From: Omphiscola glabra
Taxonomy: Eukaryota; Mollusca; Gastropoda; Lymnaeidae
DNA length: 64,000 nucleotides
NCBI GenBank assembly: GCA_964017045.1
Contig: OZ024808.1
Location: 22,681,418-22,745,417 of the forward strand
Direction: 5' to 3'
Part shown: piece by piece, positions 21,411 through 32,800 of the stretch
Layout: each line of letters opens with the position of its first letter
How positions within the stretch are numbered: position 1 is the stretch's first letter
Notes under the pieces: generated by a model
Database searches by the model: none
What the model was told of the DNA's origin: nothing
Seen by the model: only the letters and a program-made list of their open reading frames with translations
Program-made: the position numbers and the translations under genes

Positions 21411-21583
21411 GACACCGGATCCTTTGGTGGCCGTTTACCCGCACCCCCGAAAGAGGAGCTGTATCGCATGACGAGAAGTGGGGTCAGGGATCTCATTCTG
21501 AATGACCCTATCTGGGCAACTTCCATCTGTGCGTACACCTGAAGAGAAAAACAAACCACCAACGCAATGTACACAAGCAACAT
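21411..21583 (-). CDS. Candidate secreted peptide precursor, first coding exon
   Basis: An ATG at 21583 opens a frame whose first 18 residues (MLLVYIALVVCFSLQVYA) look like a textbook signal peptide with cleavage before QM. The rest is short: QMEVAQIGSFRMRSLTPLL, then VMRYSSSFGGAGKRPPKDP, then VSKT. GKR is the usual signal for dibasic cleavage and C-terminal amidation. A donor-like ACGGTGAGAG lies at 21411, so the exon may end there; beyond it the frame runs into the foldback element. Caveat: TTTTTCTCTTCAG within the signal region could itself be a splice acceptor, making this an internal exon of something else. I know no matching neuropeptide family. Function unknown. Confidence 0.35.
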
Positions 21584-21837
21584 AATACGACTCTTTCATT
21601 GTGAATGGTGACAAGTAAATAACAATGCTAACGATGTGGGTTCTAATAAAGGGATGTCGGTCCTACCCAATGTCTTAATACACATCAACAAGGGCCCGAA
21701 TTATGCAAGAACTCATTGGAACCGCGTTCCTGGACTTCCTAAAGGCTGACCTGTATATGCTTTTTTTTAAAAATTGAATGGGGGTGGTCTTGGGTGTGCT
21801 TCCACACTTCTTTCTCATGCGGGACTTGACGTCTATC

Positions 21838-22381
21838 ATGAACATACAGTGCAGGACGTCTGAAATGAACATACCGTGCAGGACGTCTGACATGAACATA
21901 CAGTGCAGGACGTCTGACATGAACATACAGTGCGGGACTTGACGTCTGACAAGAACACCCAGTGCGGGACGTCTGACATGAACATACAGTGCAAGACGTC
22001 TGACATGAACATACAGTGCAGGACGTCTGACATGAACATACAGTTCAGGACGTCTGGCATGAACATACAGTGCATGACTTGACGTCTGACATGAACATAC
22101 AGTGCATGACTTGTCGTCTGACATGAACATACAGTGCATGACTTGTTGTCTGTCATGAACACACAGTGCATGACGTCTGACATGAACATACCGTGCAGTA
22201 CGTCTGACATGAACATACAGTGCAGGACTTGACGTCTGACATGAACATACAGTGCAGGACTTGACGTCTGCCATGAACATACAGTGCAGGACTTGACGTC
22301 TGCCATGAACACACAGTGCAGGACGTCTGACATGAACATACAGTGCAGGACTTGACGTCTGACATGAACATACAGTGCAGG
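21838..22381. repeat. 27/32-bp minisatellite
   Basis: About 18 copies of CATGAACATACAGTGCAGGA followed by either CGTCTGA or CTTGACGTCTGA, so unit length alternates between about 27 and 32 bp. Because the unit lacks stops in some minus-strand frames it gives open frames of up to 282 codons. These are repeat artefacts. Confidence 0.9.
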
Positions 22382-23225
22382 GGTGTGAAGAGGACGACAT
22401 ACTTATATTCAATACATCACATTGTATAAATGATAAGTGTTGGGGCGCACTTGTGAGAGTTCGCCCCGGGCGAAATTTAGTCAAGGAATGCCAAAATGTG
22501 CACCTTGACTCCAGCTGAAACACTCTGATTCGATCGAAAGTTTCGGAGCCACGATGCCTAAACGATATAACAGGGCCGATACAACAAGGCCGTTACAATA
22601 GGGCCGGTGGCTTGTTCATAAACTATATGGCACACGTTTAGCCCGGTTTACGCACCGTGCATTGGGGCACAATAGAGGTGAATGGGTACAACTGTACTGA
22701 CACAATAACTAAGGTTGTCTGACCTGTAGGCTACGCGTGGCCGTTGAAGATGCTCGTCTCGCGAGTTCTATCAGGTGTGCAGCCATCAAGTGAGTATTCA
22801 AGTGGTTACGATATCGGTCTCAGGAGAGAGGAGATAGATGAGGGGGGAGCAAAGGGGCGTGGCTGTATTCGAAAGAAAAATATTTTTAAAAAGGCTTCAA
22901 TTCAACAATGTTGGCTCTTTAAGGAAAAAATGAACGTGTAATTGTGTGGGGATGGAGTAAAGGGGATAAGGGAACAAATAAACAACAACATGTAATGAAA
23001 TTTTCATTTATTTTTTTAAATTAAGGGTGTGTGGGTGGATTTATTTATTCTTTTTATTTGTGGTGGGGGGGGGGGGGGTCGGGCACCGAAAAAAAAAAAA
23101 GTAAGTAAGTTGCACCGTTTAAAAAAACAAACATTTTATCCATACTAAACAACGTCAATGTAATCGTGAGTAAAATCTATGTGTATGATTTCAATGAGAC
23201 CATACATAAATATAGACATCTATGT
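22382..23225. other. Intergenic DNA with G- and A-tracts
   Basis: Contains three AGGGCCG-type blocks at about 22571-22608 and a G-tract followed by an A-tract at about 23063-23100. No gene seen. Confidence 0.45.
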
Positions 23226-25380
23226 TGAGTGTAGACTAAGTGTAGTGAGTAGAGAAGACTGTTGGGGTGTAGACTAAGTGTAGTGAGTAGAGAAGATTAT
23301 TGGGGTGTAGACTAAGTGTAGTGAGTAGAGAAGATTAATGGGGTGTAGACTAAGTGTAGTGAGTAGAGAAGATTTTTGGGGTGTAGACTAAGTGTAGTGA
23401 GTAGAGAAGATTATTGGGGTGTAGACTAAGTGTAGTGAGTAGAGAATACTGTTGGGGTGTAGACTAAGTGAGGGAGTAGAGAAGACTGTTGGGGTGTAGA
23501 CTAAGTGTAGTGAGTAGAGAAGATTATTGGGGTGTAGACTAAGTGTAGTGAGTAGAGAATACTGTTGGGGTGTAGACTAAGTGAGGGAGTAGAGAACACT
23601 GTTGGGGTGTAGACTAAGTGAAGGAGTAGAGAATACTGGTGGGGTGTATACTAAGTGAGGGAGTAGAGAAGACTGTTGGGGTGTAGACTAAGTGAGGGAG
23701 TAGAGAATACTGTTGGGGTGTAGACTAAGTGTAGTGAGTAGAGAAGATTATTGGAGTGTAGACTAAGTGTAGTGAGTAGAGAAGATTATTGGGGTGTAGA
23801 CTAAGTGTAGTGAGTAGAGAAGATTATTGGGGTGTAGACTAAGTGAGGGAGTAGAGAAGATTATCGGGGTGTAGACTAAGTTTAGTGCGTAGAGAAGATT
23901 ATTGGAGCGTAGACTAAGTGTAGTGAGTAGAGAAGAGTAGACTAAGTGTAGTGAGTAGAGAAGATTATTGGGGTGTAGACTAAGTGTAGTGAGTAGAGAA
24001 GATTTTTGGGGTGTAGACTAAGTGTAGTGAGTAGAGAAGACTGTTGGGGTGTAGACTAAGTGAGGGAGTAGAGAAGACTGTTGGGGTGTAGACTAAGTGT
24101 AGTGAGTAGAGAAGATTATTGGGGTGTAGACTAAGTGTAGTGAGTAGAGAATACTGTTGGGGTGTAGACTAAGTGTAGTGAGTAGAGAAGATTATTGGGG
24201 TGTAGACTAAGTGTAGTGAGTAGAGAAGACTGTTGGGGTGTAGACTAAGTGAGGGAGTAGAGAAGACTGTTGGGGTGTAGACTAAGTGAGGGAGTAGAGA
24301 ATACTGTTGGGGTGTATACTAAGTGTAGTGAGTAGAGAAGACTGTTGGGGTGTAGACTAAGTGAGGGAGTAGAGAATACTGTTGGGGTGTAGACTAAGTG
24401 TAGTGAGTAGAGAAGATTATTGGAGTGTAGACTAAGTGTAGTGAGTAGAGAAGATTATTGGGGTGTAGACTAAGTGTAGTGAGTAGAGAAGATTATTGGG
24501 GTGTAGACTAAGTGAGGGAGTAGAGAAGATTATTGGGGTGTAGACTAAGTTTAGTGAGTAGAGAAGGTTATTGGAGCGTAGACTAAGTGTAGTGAGTAGA
24601 GAAGAGTAGACTAAGTGTAGTGAGTAGAGAAGATTATTGGGGTGTAGACTAAGTGTAGTGAGTAGAGAAGATTATTGGGGTGTAGACTAAGTGTAGTGAG
24701 TAGAGAAGACTGTTGGGGTGTAGACTAAGTGTAGTGAGTAGAGAAGACTGTTGGGGTGTAGACTAACTGTAGTGAGTAGAGAAGACTATTGGGGTGTAGA
24801 CTAAGTGAGGGAGTAGAGAAGACTGTTGGGGTGTAGACTAAGTGTAGTGAGTAGAGAGGACTGTTGGGGTGTAGACTAAGTGAGGGAGTAGAGAAGACTG
24901 TTGGGGTGTAGACTAAGTGTAGTGAGTAGAGAAGATTATTGGGGTGTAGACTAAGTGTAGTGAGTAGAGAAGACTGTTGGGGTGTAGACTAAGTGTAGTG
25001 AGTAGAGAAGACTGTTGGGGTGTAGACTAAGTGTAGTGAGTAGAGAAGACTGTTGGGGTGTAGACTAAGTGTAGTGAGTAGAGAATACTGTTGGGGTGTA
25101 GACTAAGTGAGGGAGTAGAGAGGATTATTGGGGTGTAGACTAAGTGTAGTGAGTAGAGAAGACTGTTGGGGTGTAGACTAAGTGTAGTGAGTAGAGAAGA
25201 TTATTGGAGTATAGACTAAGTGTAGTGAGTAGAGAAGATTATTGGGGTGTAGACTAAGTGTAGTGAGTAGAGAAGACTGTTGAAGTGTAGACTAAGTGTA
25301 GTGAGTAGAGAAGATTATTGGAGTGTAGACTAAGTGAGGGAGTAGAGAAGACTGTTGGGGTGTAGACTAAGTGTAGTGAT
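23226..25380. repeat. 36/38-bp satellite with higher-order structure
   Basis: About 58 tandem copies. Type A (38 bp) reads GGGGTGTAGACTAAG, TGTAGTGAGTAGAGAAGA, TTATT. Type B carries TGAGGGAGTAGAG instead of TGTAGTGAGTAGAG and is 2 bp shorter. Rare variants such as GGAGCGTAGAC recur 669 bp apart (23904 and 24573), together with the same truncated unit (GAGAAGAGTAGACTAAG) just after, so blocks of about 17-18 units were duplicated as a whole. No transcript-like signal was seen. Confidence 0.97.
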
Positions 25381-26060
25381 GAGTTCAGGAGTGTAGTGAT
25401 GATTGGTAAGCATGGACAACATTTGGTGTAAATGTATGACGGCCATAGATGTGGTATGTAAGCTATTACTGGGAATTAAAACAAGCGAATGATTAGAGAA
25501 GAAAATATACCTCAATGAGACTTCAGTAGGATTAGACTTATGCATTTGGGGGAGTTGGTGGAGAAGATGAGTATAAAATTCGGGCTAATGCAGAGAATTG
25601 GTGAAATTAGGGATACATTTAGAGTTCAGGTTAGGTTTATGGATATATTTAAGGTTCAGGTTAGGTTTAGTGACAGTGAATTATAAAAGTTCACGGGTCG
25701 TGGCAAGCAAGAAGACGGCCATGTGATTTAATGTGATACGTCATGGCACCAATTGTCTGCATTACCAAAATTCGTAGTCGCACTCACATCAGGGACCAAG
25801 TAGCTTGACTGTTATTGGGACCATCTCACTGGTCACCAACAACGCCCATCGCTGGTAAACTATAGAGGGAACAGAGATACGGAGAGAATGCATTTCAAAC
25901 CAGAAATGCAGCCAATTTAATCATATCATAACTAAGGCATTCATCCCCCAGTGGCGTGTTCAAGGGTGAAGGCTGTGGTGGGTGGAACGACCATCCCTCC
26001 CCCCCCCCCCCCGCAAACCCTCCACCTCTCGTTACATAATATTTAATGCTGAGCGCCGTT
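25381..26060. repeat. Mixed dispersed-repeat debris
   Basis: At 25600-25680 the minus strand has the CCTAACCTGAACC tract related to the repeat at 2345-2775, with a shared ATGGCCG block further on. CAGTGGCGTG at about 25951 resembles the left end of the GGCGTAGC family. A C-tract lies at 25999-26012. No gene is recognisable. Confidence 0.4.
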
Positions 26061-26330
26061 CCAGCTGGCCAAACAGCTGTGTATGAAGGAGTTGAACAGG
26101 CAGAAGATGCGTGAACAGCTGTGTATGAAGGAGTTGAACAGGCAGAAGATGCGTGAAAGATGGCTAAGAGCATTACGGAAGCCCAAAATTAACAAAGAGT
26201 CAAGGTTCTCCTGCGAGAAATGCAGCTGAGACTGCCACTCCAGTGTCAGTCTCGAAAGTCATTTGAAGAAGTGTCAACGGCTACTCTATCATCTGGCGAA
26301 CACAGAAGGATGCCATATATATATATAACG
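26061..26330 (+). mobile_element. LINE 3' fragment with (TA)n tail
   Basis: The plus strand encodes KMRERWLRALRKPK followed by a degenerate zinc-finger-like CEKCS-x-DCHSSVSLESHLKKC and ends in AAGGATGCCATATATATA. The same DCHSRIGLTSH-type motif and GATGCCATA plus simple-repeat tail occur at 36815-37130, so both are 3' ends of one RTE-like family. A 42-bp tandem duplication starting ACAGCTGTGTATGAAGG lies at about 26073-26156. In-frame stops make it a dead copy. Confidence 0.6.
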
Positions 26331-27087
26331 AAGATCACGTTATAAATTTCTCCTGTATAATGTATTCGCTCACAGATCATCATGGGAATATTTTAATGAA
26401 AGTATAACCCCCTGCTTCAAAAGCTGGCTCCGGGGTGCATTTCTTACATTGTATTTGGTGGAGGGTTGTCCAACTTTGCCCCAAGCAATGAGAGGTAGAC
26501 TCTTGATTTCTGACTGCTGTAAATTAGCCATTCTGTTAAGAGCTAGAAGCACTGTTTTGACCTCCCCTCCAACTCGGTGATGGATGTATTCGCGGAAATC
26601 TATGTACAGTATGTAGTTTAGTGGTAGCCTACCATTCAATCAAGCTAATTTTTTGTAAGTGGCATAACTCTTCACGTATTTGTAATAAAAAATAAATTTA
26701 ATTAAAAAAAACAACAACTTTACGACAAAATGATTTAAAATTCTAAATAGAAGTGTATTTCAGATGAAAATCCCAATAGCAGCCCCATTTACCTATTTCA
26801 TGAAAGAGACGATTTCCTACTTGTGTTAGGTGTCTGATCGTAATGAGTTGGTCTCCATGACGTATTTCCTTGACACCTCATAGGGCGCAGACACATCGAG
26901 ATCATTGCGCACTTGGTGTGCAAATCTTGACTGTCAAGTGAATCAAATCCGCAGTATTTCAATTATATTGTTATAGTCATCCTCCCATCTAAAAGAGTAA
27001 TAGGAGTGGGGCGGGAGGGGGTAAACCCCATCCATCTATACTATACTTTCAGTCTTAACTTTTCACAAGGACAACAAAGAATTATAA
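26331..27087. other. Intergenic DNA, no gene seen
   Basis: AT-rich sequence with short open frames lacking family motifs. Confidence 0.4.
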
Positions 27088-27392
27088 CATCAGTTGTATC
27101 TTGCATGGCATCAGCTGTCTCTTGCATGCCATCAGTTGTCTCTCGTTTGCCATCAGCTGTATCTTACATTCTTCCAGCTGCATCTTGCAAGCCACCAGCT
27201 GTCTCTTGTATGCCATCAGCTGTATCTTACATTCTTCCAGCTGCATCTTGCATGCCACCAGCTGTCTCTTGCATGCCACCAGCTGTCTCTTGCATGCCAT
27301 CTGTTGTATCTTACAGCCCACCAGTTGTATCTTGCATGCCACCAGCTGTATCTTACATGCTTCCAGCTGCATCTTGCATGCCACCAGCTGGT
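27088..27392. repeat. 21-bp minisatellite
   Basis: About 14 copies of a 21-bp unit resembling TGCCATCAGCTGTCTCTTGCA. Since 21 is divisible by three and the unit lacks stops in several frames, long frames appear on both strands (for example ACKRQLV repeats on the minus strand). No flanking coding signal supports a protein. Confidence 0.9.
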
Positions 27393-28224
27393 AACAGATT
27401 GGGGACTTGTTTTAGATTATTGCTTTTGAATTATCCTATAATTAAGTTTTTAATTTTTATAAACATTTAACTCAAGGACTAAAAAAACATAATTATAGTT
27501 GAGGCAAAATTTTATTGGACTTCATCGATGAAAAAAACCCACAACACTCTTGTGAATGAATAAATTCAAACATAAATAAAAAATCTGATTATAAATGGAC
27601 ATAGTTTAATGTTACGGTAATAATTTATTGCACAATAAAATAAAATAAATAAAATATATTTTAAAAAAAACGATCTCAATCCCAGGATGCTCCATCACAA
27701 ACATCCTTGTGTTGAATGTGACCAGAGGTTACAAGCTATTCACATAATCAGAGACGTGCTTTTAATCAAAGCAAAAATAAAAACCGAATTCACCATAAGC
27801 TCTTTATCAAAGCTGCATAAATAAATGGTACACAGTTACACCACCCCTCTTCAAAGATTGCGCCAATAAAAATGAAGAGACTTTTAAATAAACACACTCT
27901 TTAAAGTAAATAATTTAACAAAAAGTCAAAATGTAAGCATGTGTGTACAGTATCAGTAACAAAATGTAAGCATGTGTGTACAGTATCAGTAATACAATGA
28001 TTATTATTTATATAGGAATTAGAAAGTAGCCACAATGAACAGGAGTAACTGTTCTTATGAGACACCACCCAAATCACAGCTTGGTCAACAAATCCAAGCA
28101 ATAACCAATATAACATTGATAACATACTGAAAAATGGGTGGAAAAAACAACAACATTTGAATAAAAGTGTAAACAACGTGGGCTTTGACACGAGTTGTAG
28201 TGTTTCCACCTTGCGAGCCATTCC
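27393..28224. other. AT-rich intergenic DNA with one 33-bp duplication
   Basis: A 33-bp tandem duplication (AAAATGTAAGCATGTGTGTA start) lies at about 27928-27993. No gene seen. Confidence 0.5.
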
Positions 28225-28988
28225 CTAACCCACATCTCTATAAAAACTATACACCAGTTTTCTTATTATTCCCCTAAGCACAAATAACCCACACCTCTAT
28301 AAAAACTATACACCAGTTTTCTTATTATTCCCCTAAGCACAGATAACCCACATCTCTATAAAAACTATACACCAGTTTTCTTATTATTCCCCTAAGCACA
28401 AATAACCCACATCTCTATTAAAACTATACACCAGTTTTCTTATTATTCCCCTAAGCACAAATAACCCACATCTCTATAAAAACTATACACCAGTTTTCTT
28501 ATTATTCCCCTAAGCACAGATAACCCACACCTCTATAAAAACTATACACCAGTTTTCTTATTATTCCCCTAAGCACAAATAACCCACATCTCTATTAAAA
28601 CTATACACCAGTTTTCTTATTATTCCCCTAAGCACAGATAACCCACATCTCTATAAAAACTATACACCAGTTTTCTTATTATTCCCCTAAGCACAAATAA
28701 CCCACATCTCTATAAAAACTATACACCAGTTTTCTTATTATTCCCCTAAGCACAAATAACCCACATCTCTATAAAAACTACACACCAGTTTTCTTATCAT
28801 TCCCCTAAGCACAGATAACCCACATCTCTATAAAAACTACACACCAGTTTTCTTATCATTCCCCTAAGCACAGATAACCCACATCTCTATAAAAACTATA
28901 CACCAGTTTTCTTATCATTCCCCTAAGCACAGATAACCCACATCTCTATAAAAACTATACACCAGTTTTCTTATCATTCCCCTAAGCA
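28225..28988. repeat. 59-bp minisatellite
   Basis: About 13 tandem copies of a 59-bp unit containing ATAACCCACATCTCTATAAA and CACCAGTTTTCTTATTATTC, with very few differences between copies. Variants such as CTATTAAAAC and TTATCATTC are shared by blocks of units. The array appears young. Confidence 0.95.
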
Positions 28989-29587
28989 CACATATCACTA
29001 AATACAGTTGTGTTCTTTCCAATGGAACACATAGATAAGATGCGGCTGTCTGTACTGTAGTGAGCATATAGTAAAACACCAATTCACATGATTCAAGTCA
29101 GTTATTTTAAAGTCGTTCTTTCAAAATAAAAAGCAAAACAAGTAAAGCTAATTCTGGGCTGTGTGAAAAAGTGGTATCTCAAATGCCAGGTAAATTCCTA
29201 TTATAAAAATTGTTTGTTTCATAAAGTTTCCTTAGATAACATTTAACTATTTTGCACCTTGTAATTTGAAAAAAAATTCATCAGAGGCTTCATTTCTACT
29301 TATGTTATATTTTTATAAAGCACTGCATGAATAATTTCAAGTACATTACATTTGAATAACTTGTTTCTTTTAAGAAATTTAAACTACAAACTACTGGAAT
29401 GATTTATCAACAAGCGGTCATCTTTCATTTCAGAAAAAGATTGCTTTACACAAACACTGTATTTGAAACTCAATTTTTAAAAAAAAAAAATGATGTGAAA
29501 AATAATTTTTTTATAAATAACATTAAAAACACCCTGGATTCCCCAATTGTGAAAGTGTTGGACTGCGATAAAGCTTTAAAATAGATT
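28989..29587. other. Intergenic DNA downstream of the triple-MLLE gene
   Basis: AT-rich; nothing recognisable. Confidence 0.4.
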
Positions 29588-29742
29588 CAATAGACACGAA
29601 CAGTCTGTGTCAATATAACAATATAAATTAAGCTTTAATTATAATTTCACATTACACATAAGTAAATGTAATTGTAAAATTATTATTAAAGCTTAATATA
29701 TATTGCTATATTGACACAGATTGTTTGTGTCTATTAAATGGA
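29588..29742. mobile_element. Inverted-repeat element, about 50-bp arms
   Basis: AATAGACACGAACAGTCTG at the left pairs with AGATTGTTTGTGTCTATT at the right. The arms continue through AATATAA and TTAAGCTTTAAT-type sequence, giving about 50-bp imperfect arms and a short centre. One arm recurs at about 35925-35980 beside a LINE-like GATGAAGGCAAGTGCCG tract. Confidence 0.7.
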
Positions 29743-29857
29743 TTTCCCAGGTTCACTTTATATAAATCAATACAACTTGTAAATATTAAAATAGAAACAG
29801 AGTGTGGGAAAAAACAATGAAACACATCATGAGTTATAATACTGTTTTCATTACTGA

Positions 29858-32800
29858 TTATAAGGAGGAGGCTTTCAGAGTAGAATAGGCTTTCAAGATG
29901 GCAGCCTTCATACTCTCACTGTTTGTAAGTGTTTCTTGAAGAGCAGATGGGTCCATTTCAAGGATCATTCCTAGATAGAAACAAATAAAATAATTTTAAA
30001 AATTAACAGATTCATAGGGAGTTTGGCTAGGAGGCATTTGTCATTCCCCAATTTTCAAAAAAAAAAAATATTTAAAAATTCTTGTTAATATAATATAGAG
30101 TGGGAGTTTCTGTAAGACAAGCTGTGAGTAAAGTAAATAACTTCTTTACAAACCTGTAATTTTTGAGGCGCTATCTGTGTCCTGATATAGTTTGAGAACC
30201 TCACTGAATACATGAAGGCCGATCCGTTCTCTTTCACTTTCATTTTGGCTCATGATGTCATCACTCCTTGCCCACACATAATTGTTTAAAGGCAGCGATG
30301 AAAAAAATGGCATCTTCATAAGGAAACCAAGTGAACCTGAGTAGGTTGATGGCTGAGTGGAGGCTAGTGATGTCTTTGCCTTGTTAACAGCACTGAACAA
30401 TAGGCTGTCTGAGCTAAGTAGCTGTACCAGGGTTCTGATGTCTAGCTCTAAAAGCATTCCTGACATTAAAAATGAGACCATTAAGGGATATCAAAATAAA
30501 TATGTTAACTTTTAAGCACAAATTGATAAGTTAAAATTATTATGTGATGCTGACCTATCTCAACTGTAAAGCAAAAGTGGCAACCAAACACAATAAAGCA
30601 ACTAAATAAATGCAATAATTATTAACCTATGCAATATTTGTATGACAAAGTTTTAACAAAATTAAAAAAGACATGTAGTATTTCTGTAGCATTTGACGGG
30701 CAAGAATAAAGATATTTTTGTTTCTTTGCAATTGAGTTTGCAAGACAAAAAAATAATTTAAAAATTATACAAATAAAACAGTTTAGATTTTTTAAATTAT
30801 ATTTTAAATGAAAGATTTTCAAAATGTGTAAAATTTAAGTGTAAAAAAAAAGCAACAACCCTTGAAATCTTGTTTCTCTCCCCCACACCTCACTCTCCAC
30901 AAAAATAAATCTTGCGGTTTTAAGGAACATATGTAGCACAGTGTAACCCTCAAAATTTGAAGGGACATCTAAGGCACCAAAATTTGAAGGGACATCTAAG
31001 GCACCAAAATTTGAAGGGACATCTAAGGCATCAAAATTTGAAGGGACATCTAATGCATCAAAATTTGAAGGGACATCTAAGGCATCAAAATTTGAAGGGA
31101 CATCTAAGGCATCAAAATTTGAAGGGACATCTAAGGCATCAAAATTTGAAGGGACATCTAAGGCATCAAAATTTGAAGGGACATCTAAGGCATCAAAATT
31201 TGAAGGGACATCTAAGGCATCAAAATTTGAAGGGACATCTAAGGCATCAAAATTTGAAGGGACATCTAAGGCATCAAAATTTGAAGGGACATCTAAGACA
31301 TCAAAATTTGAAGGGACATCTAAGGCATCAAAATTTGAAGGGACATCTAAGGCATCAAAATTTGAAGGGACATCTAAGGCATCAAAATTTGAAGGGACAT
31401 CTAAGGCATCAAAATTTGAAGGGACATCTAATGCATCAAAATTTTGTTTTAAAAATAATGGTTGTCAATATTTTCAAATTTCAAGGCAAAATGACCTACC
31501 AGTTACCTGAGGGGCCAAACCTTTTTCAAGCTTTTGAACCTTTACAAACAAAACCTCACCAATCTCTTCGTATGACAATTTAGCTCTGCAGGATAAGAAA
31601 CATTTGATTATACACATGGGAAAAATAATGAAGTTATGATCACTGCAAAAAATACCACAATTTCTACTTTTTAAAAACCTGAGGTTCAAATGCAATTGTT
31701 AACTAGGTAATTGTCTTGAATGTTGCAACTCTTTTCTGTCAGGTTCACCAAAACACTTCTTAGGAAAAACTACAAAAGGTTCAAAACTCAGCTGCTAGGC
31801 TAGTTTCAAAGGCAAAAAAAGCGTGATCCCGTCACACCACTACTTCATTCACTTCATTGGCTCCCTGTACGAGCACTGATTGATTACAAACTCTCTGTTC
31901 TCTGCCACAACTTTTTCTCGAATTCCTGCCCTTCCTATCTAACCCAACTTCTCTCTGTCAATTCACCCCTTCGACAGCTTCACTCCTCCGCAGATGCGCG
32001 CATTCTTCCTGTCCCCAACACTCGCACAAAAACATACGGTGAAAAATCTTTCTCTTTCTGTGACCCCAAACAATAGAATTCTCTTCCACTACACATCTGC
32101 AAGATACCAACCATCACAGCCTTCAAAACTGCACTCAAAACACATCTCTTTAAACTCTACTATCCTTACTGATTCCCCCCTCTGACCCACAGACGATACT
32201 GCTGGGTGCCGTCCATGGCTTGACCTTTAAAAAGTTATGGAATTGTTGGGCGAATACACATTTGTTTTGTTTTATTTAATTAATGTATGTTAATTTTTAA
32301 GTTCATGATTAAGTTTGTTAAATTGTATGTACAGCGTGGTGAGCCCAGCCCTAGGTTGGGGTACTACTCTATAAAAAACTTCTTATAATAATAATAATAA
32401 TTAAAAATAAAATCCTAAGCTTAAACTTTTTTAAATCTTTAAATTTAATTACCTGGTATTTATCTGTTGGCAAACTGGATTTGCAACAATCAAAATTATT
32501 ATTATTTATTTTAGGGGAGGTGTGAGGTAAAATATACCTTTTATAATAAATATAAATTATTAAATCAGACAAGTGTATGCTAAATTATTTTTGTAGTCAT
32601 CAACTAGCAAAAAGATTTAAATAATTGAACAGAATGTTTCATAAAGATGAACAAAAACCATTCTGTTTATTCCCTTTATTTTGAATATGTTTTTTTTGTG
32701 CGCAGGTATTTATAAAGTCTTAAGCTAATATTTATATGTCAAGAATAGACAAATATATTTTAAAGAAACTATGAATGAACTTTTACCCTGCTACTGAACT

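Noticed and set aside
21675..22523. 282-codon open frame of CTVCSCQTSSPALYVHVRR-type repeats
   Set aside because: It is entirely produced by the 27/32-bp minisatellite; no start context, signal peptide or splice support.
23226..25380. CRISPR-like array
   Set aside because: Units are contiguous without unique spacers, and the genome is eukaryotic. It is a satellite.
27006..27470. Overlapping frames on both strands across the 21-bp array
   Set aside because: Stop-free because the unit length is a multiple of three; open frames on both strands argue against real coding.
28225..28988. CRISPR-like array of 59-bp units
   Set aside because: The whole unit repeats; there are no variable spacers.
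30957..31583. 208-codon frame of KGHLRHQNL repeats
   Set aside because: It arises from an 18-copy 27-bp array in an intron, on the strand opposite to the MLLE gene, and its 3' part overlaps a real minus-strand exon.
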